From: G032773895 sp965248935
Lineage (GTDB): Bacteria; Pseudomonadota; Gammaproteobacteria; Pseudomonadales; Cellvibrionaceae
Length of the DNA: 64,000 nt
Direction of reading: 5' to 3'
NCBI GenBank assembly: GCA_965248935.1
Contig: OZ252214.1
Location: 2,418,001 to 2,482,000 of the forward strand
Part shown: positions 22,197-30,392 of the stretch, one piece after another
How positions within the stretch are numbered: position 1 is the first letter of the stretch
Layout: each line of letters starts with the position of its first letter
The notes under the pieces: generated by a model
The model's database searches: none
What the model saw: only the letters and a program-made list of their open reading frames with translations
Told to the model about the DNA's origin: nothing
Translations under genes and position numbers: made by a program

Positions 22197-23342
22197 CTAC
22201 GCGGCAATCTTAGCTTGTTCCACAAGTATTTCCTTGATGAGGTCTTTCAGGCCCACCATTTGTTTTAAATCTCCCATACCAGCTAAATCTAAAAGTGGAT
22301 TAGTGGCTTCTTGTTTTGCGCCTTTCGCCATTTCTTTGGCTATCTGCGCTGCGGATTTGTTGTAATAGGTCAGCAGCTCATTAATATTTTTATGGCCGGT
22401 TACAGCAGCTACTTCAAACACATTGTATTTACCTGTGTCTACAAGGCGTGTAATGCCTTCGTGGCGGCTATCGTGGAATACTAAGCCCTCTATTGTGGTT
22501 TTGCCTTTATATTTACGGAAGAGGGCATCTACGGAGGCTGAAGTAACTTGAAATATTGACACTCTCTCATTGACTGGTGTTGGGAGCTGGTCAAGCAGTT
22601 CCAAAGCTTTAGGTGAAAGCGGTACGTTTCGCGCTGAACCGTTTTTGGTATCGGGTAAATGAGCAACGGATTTTTCAAAGTCGATAGTCGTTAAATTTAA
22701 GCCGGTAATCTCACTGCATCGCATACAGGTTTCTATAGCGAATAACCAAGCTAAGGCGGCAAACTGTTTTTTCTGTTTGAGCTTCACTTTCTTTTTGTAA
22801 CCCATTGCCGCACACACTTCGTCAATTTCACTTTGGTCTATGAGCCTGCGGCGGTGGTCGGGTTTTTCGGGGCGTTCGATATTGTCGAATGGTTTGTGGC
22901 TCATTAGTCGCCATTTTCTGGCTTTGGTTAAGCAGTGGCTAATCAGGTTTAGGTCACGGTTTACTGTGGAGGGTTTCACTTTCTCAAGTCGTTTATCAAT
23001 CCATTCTTGAAAGTCTTCGTGTTCCAGCTTGGTTAGTTTGATTTTGCAAAGGCTAGGGAATTCTTTTTGGTAAAACGCTAAGCGTATTAATTCCCACCGG
23101 CTGCCCTTTTTGGTGGTGGATACTTCATGTGCATATTTATTAAACAGCTTGCCGAGGGTAAACGAATCATCCACAACGGCGTTGCGGGTTCTTTTTAGCC
23201 GGTACTGCTTTCGCATTTCGGCTTCTCTCTCTACTGCCCAGCTTTGGGCTTTCTTTTTTGTGGGGAAGGTTTCTGAGTCTCTTGTGCCTGCCACGTAAAT
23301 ATATACGCGGAATTTTCCGTTTTCGCTAACGATAGATGCCAT
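22197..23342 (-). CDS. int: Tyrosine integrase of island B
   Basis: This 381-residue phage-type integrase catalyses recombination between the tRNA-Phe site and the element's own site. An N-terminal arm-binding domain, a SAM-like core-binding domain (about 80-165) and the catalytic domain are present. Catalytic residues are seen as Arg in E-T-C-M-R-C-S-E-I, the H-D-S-R-H-E-G box, T-G-H-K-N and Tyr in L-L-T-Y-Y-N-K. ATG at 23342 has AAGG eight bases upstream; a GTG two codons earlier is possible. Its start lies about 210 bp from the tRNA, the usual position, and arm-type repeats lie in between. Confidence 0.93.
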   Translation of the reverse strand: MASIVSENGKFRVYIYVAGTRDSETFPTKKKAQSWAVEREAEMRKQYRLKRTRNAVVDDSFTLGKLFNKYAHEVSTTKKGSRWELIRLAFYQKEFPSLCKIKLTKLEHEDFQEWIDKRLEKVKPSTVNRDLNLISHCLTKARKWRLMSHKPFDNIERPEKPDHRRRLIDQSEIDEVCAAMGYKKKVKLKQKKQFAALAWLFAIETCMRCSEITGLNLTTIDFEKSVAHLPDTKNGSARNVPLSPKALELLDQLPTPVNERVSIFQVTSASVDALFRKYKGKTTIEGLVFHDSRHEGITRLVDTGKYNVFEVAAVTGHKNINELLTYYNKSAAQIAKEMAKGAKQEATNPLLDLAGMGDLKQMVGLKDLIKEILVEQAKIAA

Positions 23343-23381
23343 AAACACTGCCTTTTTCCTTAAAAACTACATGCAATATTC

Positions 23382-23399
23382 TGTGTAATTTTCGTGTAA
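23382..23399. repeat. Right arm-type integrase sites
   Basis: TGTGTAA (23382-23388) and CGTGTAA (23393-23399) are 11 bp apart, matching the pair at the left end of island B. They lie between the integrase gene and the attachment site. Confidence 0.6.
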
Positions 23400-23552
23400 A
23401 AGTGAATGAAAAGAGGTGGATTTAGGCGGATAGAAGAGCAAATGGAGGTTTGTGAACAGGAGACGCACAAACGCCAAAAAGCTATTGGTTTCAATAGCTT
23501 AGGCGAAATATGGAAACACTCGGATAATTACGAAAAGAGAGGTTTTCTGAAT

Positions 23553-23577
23553 AGTGGTGCCCAGAGGCGGAATCGAA
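23553..23577. other. Right attachment site within tRNA-Phe
   Basis: The 20-bp identity with 12330-12349 covers the acceptor stem and part of the T arm of tRNA-Phe. The integrated element thus leaves the tRNA intact. Confidence 0.92.
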
Positions 23578-23630
23578 CCACCGACACGAGGATTTTCAAT
23601 CCTCTGCTCTACCGACTGAGCTATCTGGGC
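23555..23630 (-). tRNA. tRNA-Phe (GAA)
   Basis: Read on the minus strand, the 76-nt sequence folds into a standard cloverleaf: acceptor GCCCAGA / TCTGGGC with encoded CCA, D arm with AGCTCAGTCGGTAGAGC, anticodon loop TTGAAAA with GAA, and T arm GGTTCGATTCC. It is the integration target of island B, which lies on its 3' side. Confidence 0.97.
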
Positions 23631-23756
23631 AATATGGCTGAATTGTTGGAGATGGGGCCTCCCTCAGCGCGAGGCGCGTATTAAACCTGCTCGGGAGGTT
23701 TGAGTCAAGGGCTTGTGTTGATCTTGTGATTGCCTGGTTATTTTTTATCAGCTTGG

Positions 23757-24035
23757 CTATTTTGTTGGCGGTACGTAGCCTTCGGCTTGTTCGTAGTCTT
23801 CTCCGCTAAGGAATTTTTCACGCTGTTCTGTTAGGTAGGTGCGGTCGGTCATATTCATCATATTGAGCTGTTTTTCATTAATGAGCATGGTTTGATGACT
23901 TAGCCATTCTTGCCATGCTTGGGCGGAAACGGTTTTGAATATTTCTTGTCCTGCTGGCCCTGGAAGAGGGGGAAGGGGTAGGGAGGGCATTTCTTTTTGA
24001 TATTTGCGGCAAAAAACGGTGCCTTGATTGGACAT
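23757..24035 (-). CDS. yggX: Probable Fe(2+)-trafficking protein YggX
   Basis: This 92-residue cytosolic protein helps protect iron-sulphur enzymes against oxidative damage. It has the conserved Cys near the N-terminus in G-T-V-F-C-R-K-Y, G-P-A-G-Q-E-I, Q-A-W-Q-E-W-L-S-H-Q-T-M-L-I-N-E and the Y-V-P-P end. It follows mutY by about 20 bp. That pairing (mutY-yggX) is conserved in gammaproteobacteria and suggests one operon. Confidence 0.95.
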   Translation of the reverse strand: MSNQGTVFCRKYQKEMPSLPLPPLPGPAGQEIFKTVSAQAWQEWLSHQTMLINEKQLNMMNMTDRTYLTEQREKFLSGEDYEQAEGYVPPTK

Positions 24036-24056
24036 AGTTTTTCCTATTGTGGGTGA

Positions 24057-25151
24057 TTATTTGAGGTAGAAGTCTTCGGTTAGCGTGGCCACTTGCTGGA
24101 GCAGCTTTTTCACTGGTGCGGCTAGGCCAATTTGCTGGGGTTGGCGTAGGTTATACCAGAGTTCGGAGTTGGTTTCTCTTATTTCATAAGGGTGTTTTTT
24201 TAGGGTAACCAGTACGGGTGAAATAACGAGAGTATAGTGGCTGAATGTGTGGTTAAAGCTAGGCCAGTGTTCGATGCTGGCGATATGTGGGTAGCGTGTT
24301 TGTAAGTGCTGACCTGCATCTTCATTTTGTTCAAGTTCTTCGAAGCTCCAGAGCCCGCCCCAGATTCCTTTTTGTGGTCGCTGTTTAAGCAGTAGTTCTC
24401 CGCTAGGGGAGCGAATAATGAGCATTTGGGTGTGTTTTGTGGGTTTTTCTTTTTTGGGTTTCTTTCCGGGGTAGTCTGTTTGTTTGCCTTGTTTCAGGGC
24501 TAGGCAGTCTATTTCCATTGGGCAGTGTGTACAGTTGGGTTTTGTTCGCGTACAGAGGGTTGCGCCCAGGTCCATTATGGCTTGGGTATAGTGGTGGGTG
24601 CGTTTTGATGGGGTGTTGAGTTCGGCTTTTTCCCATAGTGCTTGTTCGACTTTTTTGTTTCCGGGCCAGCCTGTTATGGCGTAGAAGCGAGCTAGGACTC
24701 GTTTTACATTGCCATCTAATATGGGGGCAGTTTGTTGGAAGGCGATGCTGGATATGGCCCCTGCTGTGGAGCGGCCTATTCCGGGTAGGCTTGTGAGTTC
24801 TGCAACGGAGGCGGGCATGGTTCCATCGTATTCTTTTACAATTGTTTGTGCGCATTTATGGAGGTTTCTGGCCCGAGCGTAGTATCCGAGCCCGGTCCAG
24901 AGATGTAGTACGTCGTCTTGTTTTGCAGCGGCTAGGGTTTCAACGTTGGGGTAGGCTTTGATAAAGCGCTGAAAGTAGGGGATAACTGTTTCCACTTGAG
25001 TTTGTTGAAGCATGATTTCTGAGAGCCAAACTCGATAGGGGGTGATGTTTTTTTGCCAGGGTAGGTTTTTTCGCCCGTATTGGTCAAACCATTTTAGAAG
25101 TCGTTTGGCAAAGGGGGTGTTGGTTGAGGTCTGGGGTTTGGTTTTTGGCAT
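24057..25151 (-). CDS. mutY: A/G-specific adenine DNA glycosylase
   Basis: This base-excision repair enzyme removes adenine mispaired with 8-oxoguanine. The 364-residue sequence has S-E-I-M-L-Q-Q-T-Q-V, the helix-hairpin-helix L-P-G-I-G-R-S-T-A-G-A-I with catalytic Asp shortly after (P-I-L-D-G-N-V-K-R), and the 4Fe-4S loop C-x6-C-x2-C-x5-C (about residues 192-208). A C-terminal NUDIX-like domain for 8-oxoG recognition includes W-G-G-L-W-S-F-E. It is transcribed with yggX. Confidence 0.97.
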   Translation of the reverse strand: MPKTKPQTSTNTPFAKRLLKWFDQYGRKNLPWQKNITPYRVWLSEIMLQQTQVETVIPYFQRFIKAYPNVETLAAAKQDDVLHLWTGLGYYARARNLHKCAQTIVKEYDGTMPASVAELTSLPGIGRSTAGAISSIAFQQTAPILDGNVKRVLARFYAITGWPGNKKVEQALWEKAELNTPSKRTHHYTQAIMDLGATLCTRTKPNCTHCPMEIDCLALKQGKQTDYPGKKPKKEKPTKHTQMLIIRSPSGELLLKQRPQKGIWGGLWSFEELEQNEDAGQHLQTRYPHIASIEHWPSFNHTFSHYTLVISPVLVTLKKHPYEIRETNSELWYNLRQPQQIGLAAPVKKLLQQVATLTEDFYLK

Positions 25152-25242
25152 GGGGCGTTATTTTGAGTTTGGCTTAAGGTACAATGCGCGCAATTTTATA
25201 GTGGAATAGGTCCTGGTCGCAAAATTAGTTTTGGGAAGTTTT

Positions 25243-26334
25243 ATGTTGAAAGAAACAGTGTTGGTCAATGTCCACAAAGATATGGGTGGCAAGCTTGTTG
25301 GTTTTGGTGGTTGGAATATGCCGGTGAATTATGGCTCGCAAATTGAGGAACACAAGGCGGTACGTGAGTCTGCGGGTATGTTTGATGTGTCTCATATGAC
25401 GATTGTGGATTTAACCGGCGCGGATGCGAAGGTATATCTTCAATATTTATTGGCTAATGATGTGGCGAAGTTAACGATAAAAGGCAAGGCGCTTTATGCA
25501 GGTATGTTAAATGAGCAGGGCGGGGTGGTGGATGACCTGATTGTATATTTGATGGAATATGGTTATCGCTTGGTGGTGAATTGCGCCACAAGGGAAAAAG
25601 ACCTTGCTTGGATGCGCCAGCACGCGACTGAATTTGATGTGGTTTTTAATGAGCGTGATGATTTGGCTATGATTGCTGTGCAGGGGCCTGACGCTCAGAC
25701 GAAAGCCGGTAGGTTGTTGCTGGATGAAAGTTTAAGTGAGTTGGGTGTTTTCCAGGGGAAGTTTGTTGCGAATAAGCCGGAGTGGTTTGTCGCTCGCACG
25801 GGTTATACGGGGGAGGATGGCTACGAAATTATTTTGCCAAATTCGGTGGCGGAGGTATTTTGGCGGGAGTTAAATAACCATGGTGTGATGCCGTGTGGGT
25901 TGGGCGCTAGGGATACGCTTCGGCTTGAGGCGGGTATGAATCTATATGGTCACGAGATGGGGGAGGATGTTTCTCCTTTGGTTGCGAATATGGGCTGGAC
26001 GATTTCTTGGAAGCCAGAAAGCAGGCAATTTATTGGGCGCGCGGCGCTTGAGGCTGAAAAGGCAGGTGGCATCAAAGAGAGGCTTGTGGGGCTGGTATTG
26101 AGGGGGCGAGGGGTGCTGCGAGCGGATCAAGAGGTGCTTATTGAGGGTGTTGAGGGTAAGGGGGTGATAACCAGTGGAACTTTTTCCCCAAGCCTGGGGT
26201 TTTCTATTGCGCTTGCGCGAGTGCCAAATATCGATATTGGCGATGCCAAAATACGAGTACAGGTACGCAATAAGCTGTTGGATGTTGAAATTGTTAACCC
26301 TAGCTTTGTGCGCAAGGGTAAAAATTTAGTATAA
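25243..26334 (+). CDS. gcvT: Aminomethyltransferase, glycine cleavage T protein
   Basis: This enzyme transfers the methylene group from the aminomethyl-lipoyl H protein to tetrahydrofolate, releasing ammonia. It has G-G-W-N-M-P-V-N-Y-G, M-F-D-V-S-H-M and A-R-D-T-L-R-L-E-A-G-M, the folate-binding signatures, and is about 363 residues as usual. ATG at 25243 follows GGGAAG; an upstream in-frame TTG at 25231 is less likely. gcvH follows 39 bp on. The gcvP gene is not in the window, so glycine decarboxylase must be encoded elsewhere. No glycine riboswitch is seen in the short leader. Confidence 0.96.
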   Translation: MLKETVLVNVHKDMGGKLVGFGGWNMPVNYGSQIEEHKAVRESAGMFDVSHMTIVDLTGADAKVYLQYLLANDVAKLTIKGKALYAGMLNEQGGVVDDLIVYLMEYGYRLVVNCATREKDLAWMRQHATEFDVVFNERDDLAMIAVQGPDAQTKAGRLLLDESLSELGVFQGKFVANKPEWFVARTGYTGEDGYEIILPNSVAEVFWRELNNHGVMPCGLGARDTLRLEAGMNLYGHEMGEDVSPLVANMGWTISWKPESRQFIGRAALEAEKAGGIKERLVGLVLRGRGVLRADQEVLIEGVEGKGVITSGTFSPSLGFSIALARVPNIDIGDAKIRVQVRNKLLDVEIVNPSFVRKGKNLV

Positions 26335-26373
26335 AATTATCTTTATTCATTTATTACCCTTAAGGAAACAATA

Positions 26374-26760
26374 ATGAGCGAATTACGCGCTGAACTAAAA
26401 TACTTGAACAGCCATGAGTGGGCGCGAGTTGAAGATGATGGCACTGTGACGGTAGGTATTACGGACCATGCCCAAGAGGCTCTTGGAGATGTGGTTTATG
26501 TTGAGGCGCCTGAGGTTGGCTCGGAAGTCAATGCGGGTGCTGAGGCGGGGGTTGTGGAGTCGGTTAAGGCGGCTTCGGATATCTATTCACCTATTTCAGG
26601 CGAGGTTATTGCGGTTAATGAAGCCTTGGGAGACGAGCCAGAAACGGTTAATTCTTCTCCTTATGATGATGGTTGGTTTTTTAAGGTGAAACCAAGCGAT
26701 GTGTCTGAGTTGGATGGCCATATGGCGGCTGATGAGTATAAGGCAACTATTGAAGACTAG
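26374..26760 (+). CDS. gcvH: Glycine cleavage system H protein
   Basis: This lipoyl carrier shuttles the aminomethyl intermediate between GcvP, GcvT and dihydrolipoyl dehydrogenase. The lipoylated lysine is in V-E-S-V-K-A-A-S-D-I-Y (residue about 65). The 128-residue length and the S-H-E-W-A-R-V start region are standard. It lies in one operon with gcvT and is followed by a clear terminator. Confidence 0.97.
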   Translation: MSELRAELKYLNSHEWARVEDDGTVTVGITDHAQEALGDVVYVEAPEVGSEVNAGAEAGVVESVKAASDIYSPISGEVIAVNEALGDEPETVNSSPYDDGWFFKVKPSDVSELDGHMAADEYKATIED

Positions 26761-26782
26761 TTGTTTACTTATTTTCGCTTAA

Positions 26783-26809
26783 GAGCCTCGGCAATGTCGG
26801 GGCTTTTTT
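26783..26809 (+). terminator. Intrinsic terminator after gcvTH
   Basis: The stem GAGCCTCG / CGGGGCTTT is formed with a short loop and followed by a run of six T residues, 23 bp after the gcvH stop. Confidence 0.8.
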
Positions 26810-26882
26810 ATGAGAGAAGAATGAAGCAATACAGTTTTTTGACGCGGAAGGTTTTGTGGTGAGTGGTGTATTGTTTGGGGGG

Positions 26883-27758
26883 TTAACTGTAATAATCGGT
26901 GCTGCCTAAACCTAATTCACTTACTTGTTCTGTGAGTAAAGAAAAGTCATAGTCGCCCAGCCCGGTGTAAACCAAGACTATGTCTTTTATTGCATTCCAT
27001 TCATGGTCTTCATTTATGTCTCCCAGTATTTTATTGGTGCCGCATATATGTTCTGCCATTTTTAAAATGGCAAGAAGTGTTTTTTTCCGGGTGTCTGCAT
27101 CGTCCTTTTCAAATGTTTTTGCAAGGTTATGGTGTTCGTGTATTGCTTCGCAAAGGTAGCTAGGAAGGTTCCAGGATTTGGCAACATAGTAACCCACTAC
27201 TGCGTGGTTGGTATTTATGGTTTCATTTTCGTAGGTGGTAATTCGTCTGTCTGAGCAGGCGTAGGATTGTTTTAAAACGTCTAAGTAGTTATCAAAGCGT
27301 GTTGTCAAAAGGGGAATGCCTGCATCTCGGAATAACCCGAGTGTGTAGGATTCGTCGGAATTGGGGTAGCCTATTTGTTTGGCAATAGCCGCAGCAGCCA
27401 TGGCGACTTCCATGGCACTATCCCAAAAACGTCCCATGGCGATAATGTCGTCGTCGGATAAGGCGCCTTTAATCGAAAGCGCATTGACTAGGTTAACGAC
27501 ACTATTCACCCCTAAAAGGCTCACGGCTTGGGTAATGGAAGTGATGGTATTGGCGTGTTTGAAAAAGGGTGAGTTGACGGTTTTTAATATACTGCCTGAT
27601 AAGCCGACATCTTGGCTGATTAAGCGAGCAATTTCTTCAAAATTACAATTTGGCGCCATTTGTTCCATCTGCAAGTCCACCATTACTTGGGGTTGCGGAG
27701 GAATGGCGATTCCGTGCATTATTTGTGAAATTTGCTCGGCGGTTAGTTCAGTAGTCAT
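26883..27758 (-). CDS. HDOD-domain signalling protein
   Basis: The 291-residue protein consists of an HDOD domain, a degenerate relative of HD phosphohydrolases used in signal transduction and regulation of motility or c-di-GMP responses. It contains I-S-Q-D-V-G-L-S-G-S-I-L-K-T-V-N, V-S-L-L-G-V-N, and E-A-I-H-E-H-H with G-L-F-R-D-A-G. I take ATG 27758 (M-T-T-E-L); the open frame extends to a TTG at 27788. It stands alone between the gcv operon and the imelysin-like gene. Confidence 0.85.
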   Translation of the reverse strand: MTTELTAEQISQIMHGIAIPPQPQVMVDLQMEQMAPNCNFEEIARLISQDVGLSGSILKTVNSPFFKHANTITSITQAVSLLGVNSVVNLVNALSIKGALSDDDIIAMGRFWDSAMEVAMAAAAIAKQIGYPNSDESYTLGLFRDAGIPLLTTRFDNYLDVLKQSYACSDRRITTYENETINTNHAVVGYYVAKSWNLPSYLCEAIHEHHNLAKTFEKDDADTRKKTLLAILKMAEHICGTNKILGDINEDHEWNAIKDIVLVYTGLGDYDFSLLTEQVSELGLGSTDYYS

Positions 27759-27867
27759 ATCTCTAGTACATTTTTGATCTATTGGCAACGTATACTCAAG
27801 CTTAAGTGTAGACCAGAAATGCCGGTGGGCGTTTAAGCCTCATACCTCATGCGTGGGTGGCGCTGCT

Positions 27868-28983
27868 TTATTGGACGGCTAGAATGTCAGCGGAGGATTT
27901 GATACTTTCGTAGAGAATTCCCCAGCGAATTTGCGTATTTGTTTCATCCTCCGTTTGTAATGCATTCAAGGCAATATTAAGGTGTTCTTTTATTTGTTGA
28001 GTTTGCATTGCATTTAAGTAGTTAAGGCTTGGTTTCAAGGACTGAATATTTGCTCCAACTTTGTTGGATATGCTTGCTGATAAGGTTAAAAGTGCGCCGG
28101 TATTGTTTGCTTGTTCTTCGGCTGTATTGAGCTGGTCAAAATGTTTCTTGTGCTTGGATATATCGATTAATAATTGTGTGAGCCCTTTTTGTAGGGCCGC
28201 AGTGACGAGCTTGAATTGAATGCTGTTATCTATATCGTGCCAAAGTCTATTTAACTCTTCTTTTTTTGTGGATTTCCAAGAAGCGGCAAGAGCATTGGTG
28301 TCTGCAACAAGTATTTCGCTTTGTATTGATAAAAGTTGGCGTCTGCGAAAGGCGGGGGTTTCTTGGATATTTTTATAGCCACGTTCTATTTCTTCTTTCG
28401 TCAGTGTTTTCCCTACGATGTAATCTAGGTGGTTTCGTTTGTTTTGCTCTCCGAATATTAAAAATTCTAAGGCGTATATTCCCAGTGTGGCAGATTCCTG
28501 GTCAGCAAACCCGTGCTGTTGAGAAATGCTTTCCGGTGTAATGGGTAGGCTTATGTCGTGGACTATGCCGGCAAATCGGTATTCTCCAACACTATCTAGA
28601 TAGCCAGGTTGAATAGGGTGGGCGAATAAGCGATAGTTTTTATTCTGCCACTGGTTTAATTTTGGGGGAAGCGATTCAGCAATGGATGAAAAAAGGAATA
28701 GATGATTGTCTATTTGTGCCAAAGGTTTCCACGCTTGTTGTAGTTTAAGTAATGTTTCTTTTGTGGGGTTGGTCAAAAATTGAATGCGAGCGGAATCAAA
28801 ACTGCTTGTGGTTTCAGCAAGTTGAGAAAGTATATTTTGGTGGTATTGCCAAAATTCGATATTGGCTTTTATTGTTTGCTCAATGGAGATGATGTGTTTT
28901 TCCGGTGTTTGAGGGCCCGGTTGTTTACCGTAATCACACGCGCTAAGAATGATGCTTATAAAGAGGAGAGTGATTAGTTTCAT
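27868..28983 (-). CDS. Imelysin-like lipoprotein
   Basis: This 371-residue protein has a lipoprotein signal (I-I-L-S-A-C, Cys at residue 16), so it is probably anchored in the outer or inner membrane facing the periplasm. The body is helical and resembles the imelysin (peptidase M75) group implicated in iron uptake. The family motif G-x-H-x-x-E appears as G-I-Y-A-L-E-F-L-I-F-G, with Tyr in place of His. That argues for an altered or non-metal-binding variant. It is a single gene, with a HAD gene 61 bp upstream in the same direction. Confidence 0.75.
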   Translation of the reverse strand: MKLITLLFISIILSACDYGKQPGPQTPEKHIISIEQTIKANIEFWQYHQNILSQLAETTSSFDSARIQFLTNPTKETLLKLQQAWKPLAQIDNHLFLFSSIAESLPPKLNQWQNKNYRLFAHPIQPGYLDSVGEYRFAGIVHDISLPITPESISQQHGFADQESATLGIYALEFLIFGEQNKRNHLDYIVGKTLTKEEIERGYKNIQETPAFRRRQLLSIQSEILVADTNALAASWKSTKKEELNRLWHDIDNSIQFKLVTAALQKGLTQLLIDISKHKKHFDQLNTAEEQANNTGALLTLSASISNKVGANIQSLKPSLNYLNAMQTQQIKEHLNIALNALQTEDETNTQIRWGILYESIKSSADILAVQ

Positions 28984-29044
28984 TATGGCTTCCGTTTAAA
29001 GCAGTTATATAAGCTTAAAAATTGCATAAAACTAAAGGAGTTCA

Positions 29045-29704
29045 TTAGCTGGAACGAAGGCTAATTATTTTCCAGTTCTGGTTTTTGGCGTGCTCGCGTA
29101 GTTTTTCATCAGGGTCAACGGCAAATGGGTGATCGACAATATTGAGAAGGGGGACGTCGTTAATTGAGTCGCTATAAAAATAGCTCCCTGCTAAGGTCTC
29201 TGTTCTATCTGTAAGCCAGAGGTTAAGTCGGTCAATTTTTCCCTGTTGAAAACAGGGGATGCCCGCAACTTTGCCTGTAAAACACCCATTTTCTATTGCC
29301 AGCTCGCTAGAGAGAAGATGCGGGATTCTTAATTGTTTTGCTATTGGTTGGGTCACAAATTGGTTGGTTGCTGTGATTATAAGTAGTGTATCGCCGATAT
29401 TTCTATGTTCTTCTATCAGTTTCTGTGCTTTTGGGAGCATTAGAGGGGCTATTTTTGTGTGTAAAAAGCCCTCTCGTAGCCTTTCAAGCTCTTTCGTTGG
29501 GATTGTGCATAAAGGGGCTGCGGCAAACTCTAAATAGGCAATAATATCCAAGTTGCCGGATTTATATTGCTCGTAAAAATCGTCGTTTATCTGCGCGTAG
29601 TTTGTCTGATCAACTTGGCCTTGTTCAACAAGGTATTCTCCCCAGGCGTGGTCGCTGTCGCCGCTGATTAACGTATTATCTAAATCAAAAATTGCTAGCG
29701 CCAA
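29045..29704 (-). CDS. HAD-IB family phosphatase (SerB-like)
   Basis: This 219-residue haloacid-dehalogenase hydrolase begins with I-F-D-L-D-N-T-L, where the nucleophile Asp and general acid Asp sit. It then has T-A-T-N-Q-F-V (motif II Thr) and Y-F-Y-S-D-S-I-N-D-V-P-L-L (motif III/IV). This matches the subfamily of SerB-like phosphatases often annotated as HAD-IB; the substrate is unknown. The gene stands divergent to rppH. Confidence 0.9.
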   Translation of the reverse strand: MALAIFDLDNTLISGDSDHAWGEYLVEQGQVDQTNYAQINDDFYEQYKSGNLDIIAYLEFAAAPLCTIPTKELERLREGFLHTKIAPLMLPKAQKLIEEHRNIGDTLLIITATNQFVTQPIAKQLRIPHLLSSELAIENGCFTGKVAGIPCFQQGKIDRLNLWLTDRTETLAGSYFYSDSINDVPLLNIVDHPFAVDPDEKLREHAKNQNWKIISLRSS

Positions 29705-29861
29705 GAGACGATCTCCCGATTATTGGTTAGGCTATAAAGAGGGTGTGTTTGTGGTTTGGTGTAGGTTACCAGGCAAGGGAAGTAACGTTCTCATTTGATG
29801 CCCCTTGCGTAGTTGTGGAACAATGGCTGTAATTATAACAACATTTGATGGTGAGGTTTAT

Positions 29862-30392
29862 GTGATTGATGCTAATGGCTTTCGTCTAAACGTTGGAATT
29901 GTGATTGTAAATAGTGTCGGTCGCTTGTTGTGGGCGCGACGCCTTGGAGGGCAGGACGCTTGGCAGTTTCCACAGGGTGGGATTAAAGAAAACGAATCTC
30001 CCGAATCGGCTTTATACCGAGAACTGCATGAGGAAGTTGGGTTACGTGAGTTGGATGTTGAGGTGGCGGCGGTTACCAAGGGGTGGCTGCGCTATAGGTT
30101 GCCAAAAAGGCTAATTCGGCAAAAAGAGCCTGTGTGTATTGGCCAGAAGCAAAAATGGTTTTTATTACAGTTAACATCACCAGATTCAAGTGTGTGCCTG
30201 GATGCGTGCCAGCCACAGGAGTTTGACGACTGGAGTTGGGTAAGTTATTGGTATCCTTTATCAAAAGTTGTATCTTTTAAGCGAGAAGTATACAGAAAGG
30301 CCCTAAAGGAGCTGGTACCCTCCTATAATCGTTTATATGGCGATTTATCTGATAATCAGCTATTTCTAAATTCGAAGGAGAATTCATGCTGA
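29862..30392 (+). CDS. rppH: RNA pyrophosphohydrolase RppH
   Basis: This Nudix hydrolase removes pyrophosphate from the 5' end of mRNA and so starts RNase E-dependent decay. The start is GTG 29862 (V-I-D-A-N-G-F-R-L-N-V-G) with GGTGAGG upstream. This gives 176 residues, the same as in E. coli, while the longer frame to 29805 is not conserved. The Nudix box reads G-G-I-K-E-N-E-S-P, then R-E-L-H-E-E-V-G-L. The 3' end overlaps ptsP by 7 bp, a linkage conserved in gammaproteobacteria. Confidence 0.95.
   Translation: MIDANGFRLNVGIVIVNSVGRLLWARRLGGQDAWQFPQGGIKENESPESALYRELHEEVGLRELDVEVAAVTKGWLRYRLPKRLIRQKEPVCIGQKQKWFLLQLTSPDSSVCLDACQPQEFDDWSWVSYWYPLSKVVSFKREVYRKALKELVPSYNRLYGDLSDNQLFLNSKENSC

Larger units (their letters stand above)
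12330..23554. mobile_element. Island B, integrated at tRNA-Phe
   Basis: An 11.2-kb element is bounded by a 20-bp direct repeat of the tRNA-Phe 3' end (12330-12349 and 23553-23572). The match extends to 24 of 25 bases. A tyrosine integrase (22197-23342) lies next to the tRNA end, and matching arm-type repeats lie at both ends. Cargo consists of an AlpA-like regulator, a three-gene putative defence cassette, a hairpin-rich non-coding region, a second recombinase, a methyltransferase/nuclease pair and a YafO-type toxin operon. Confidence 0.9.

Noticed and set aside
25152..25242. Glycine riboswitch upstream of gcvT
   Set aside because: The leader is only about 90 bp and lacks the tandem aptamer structure.
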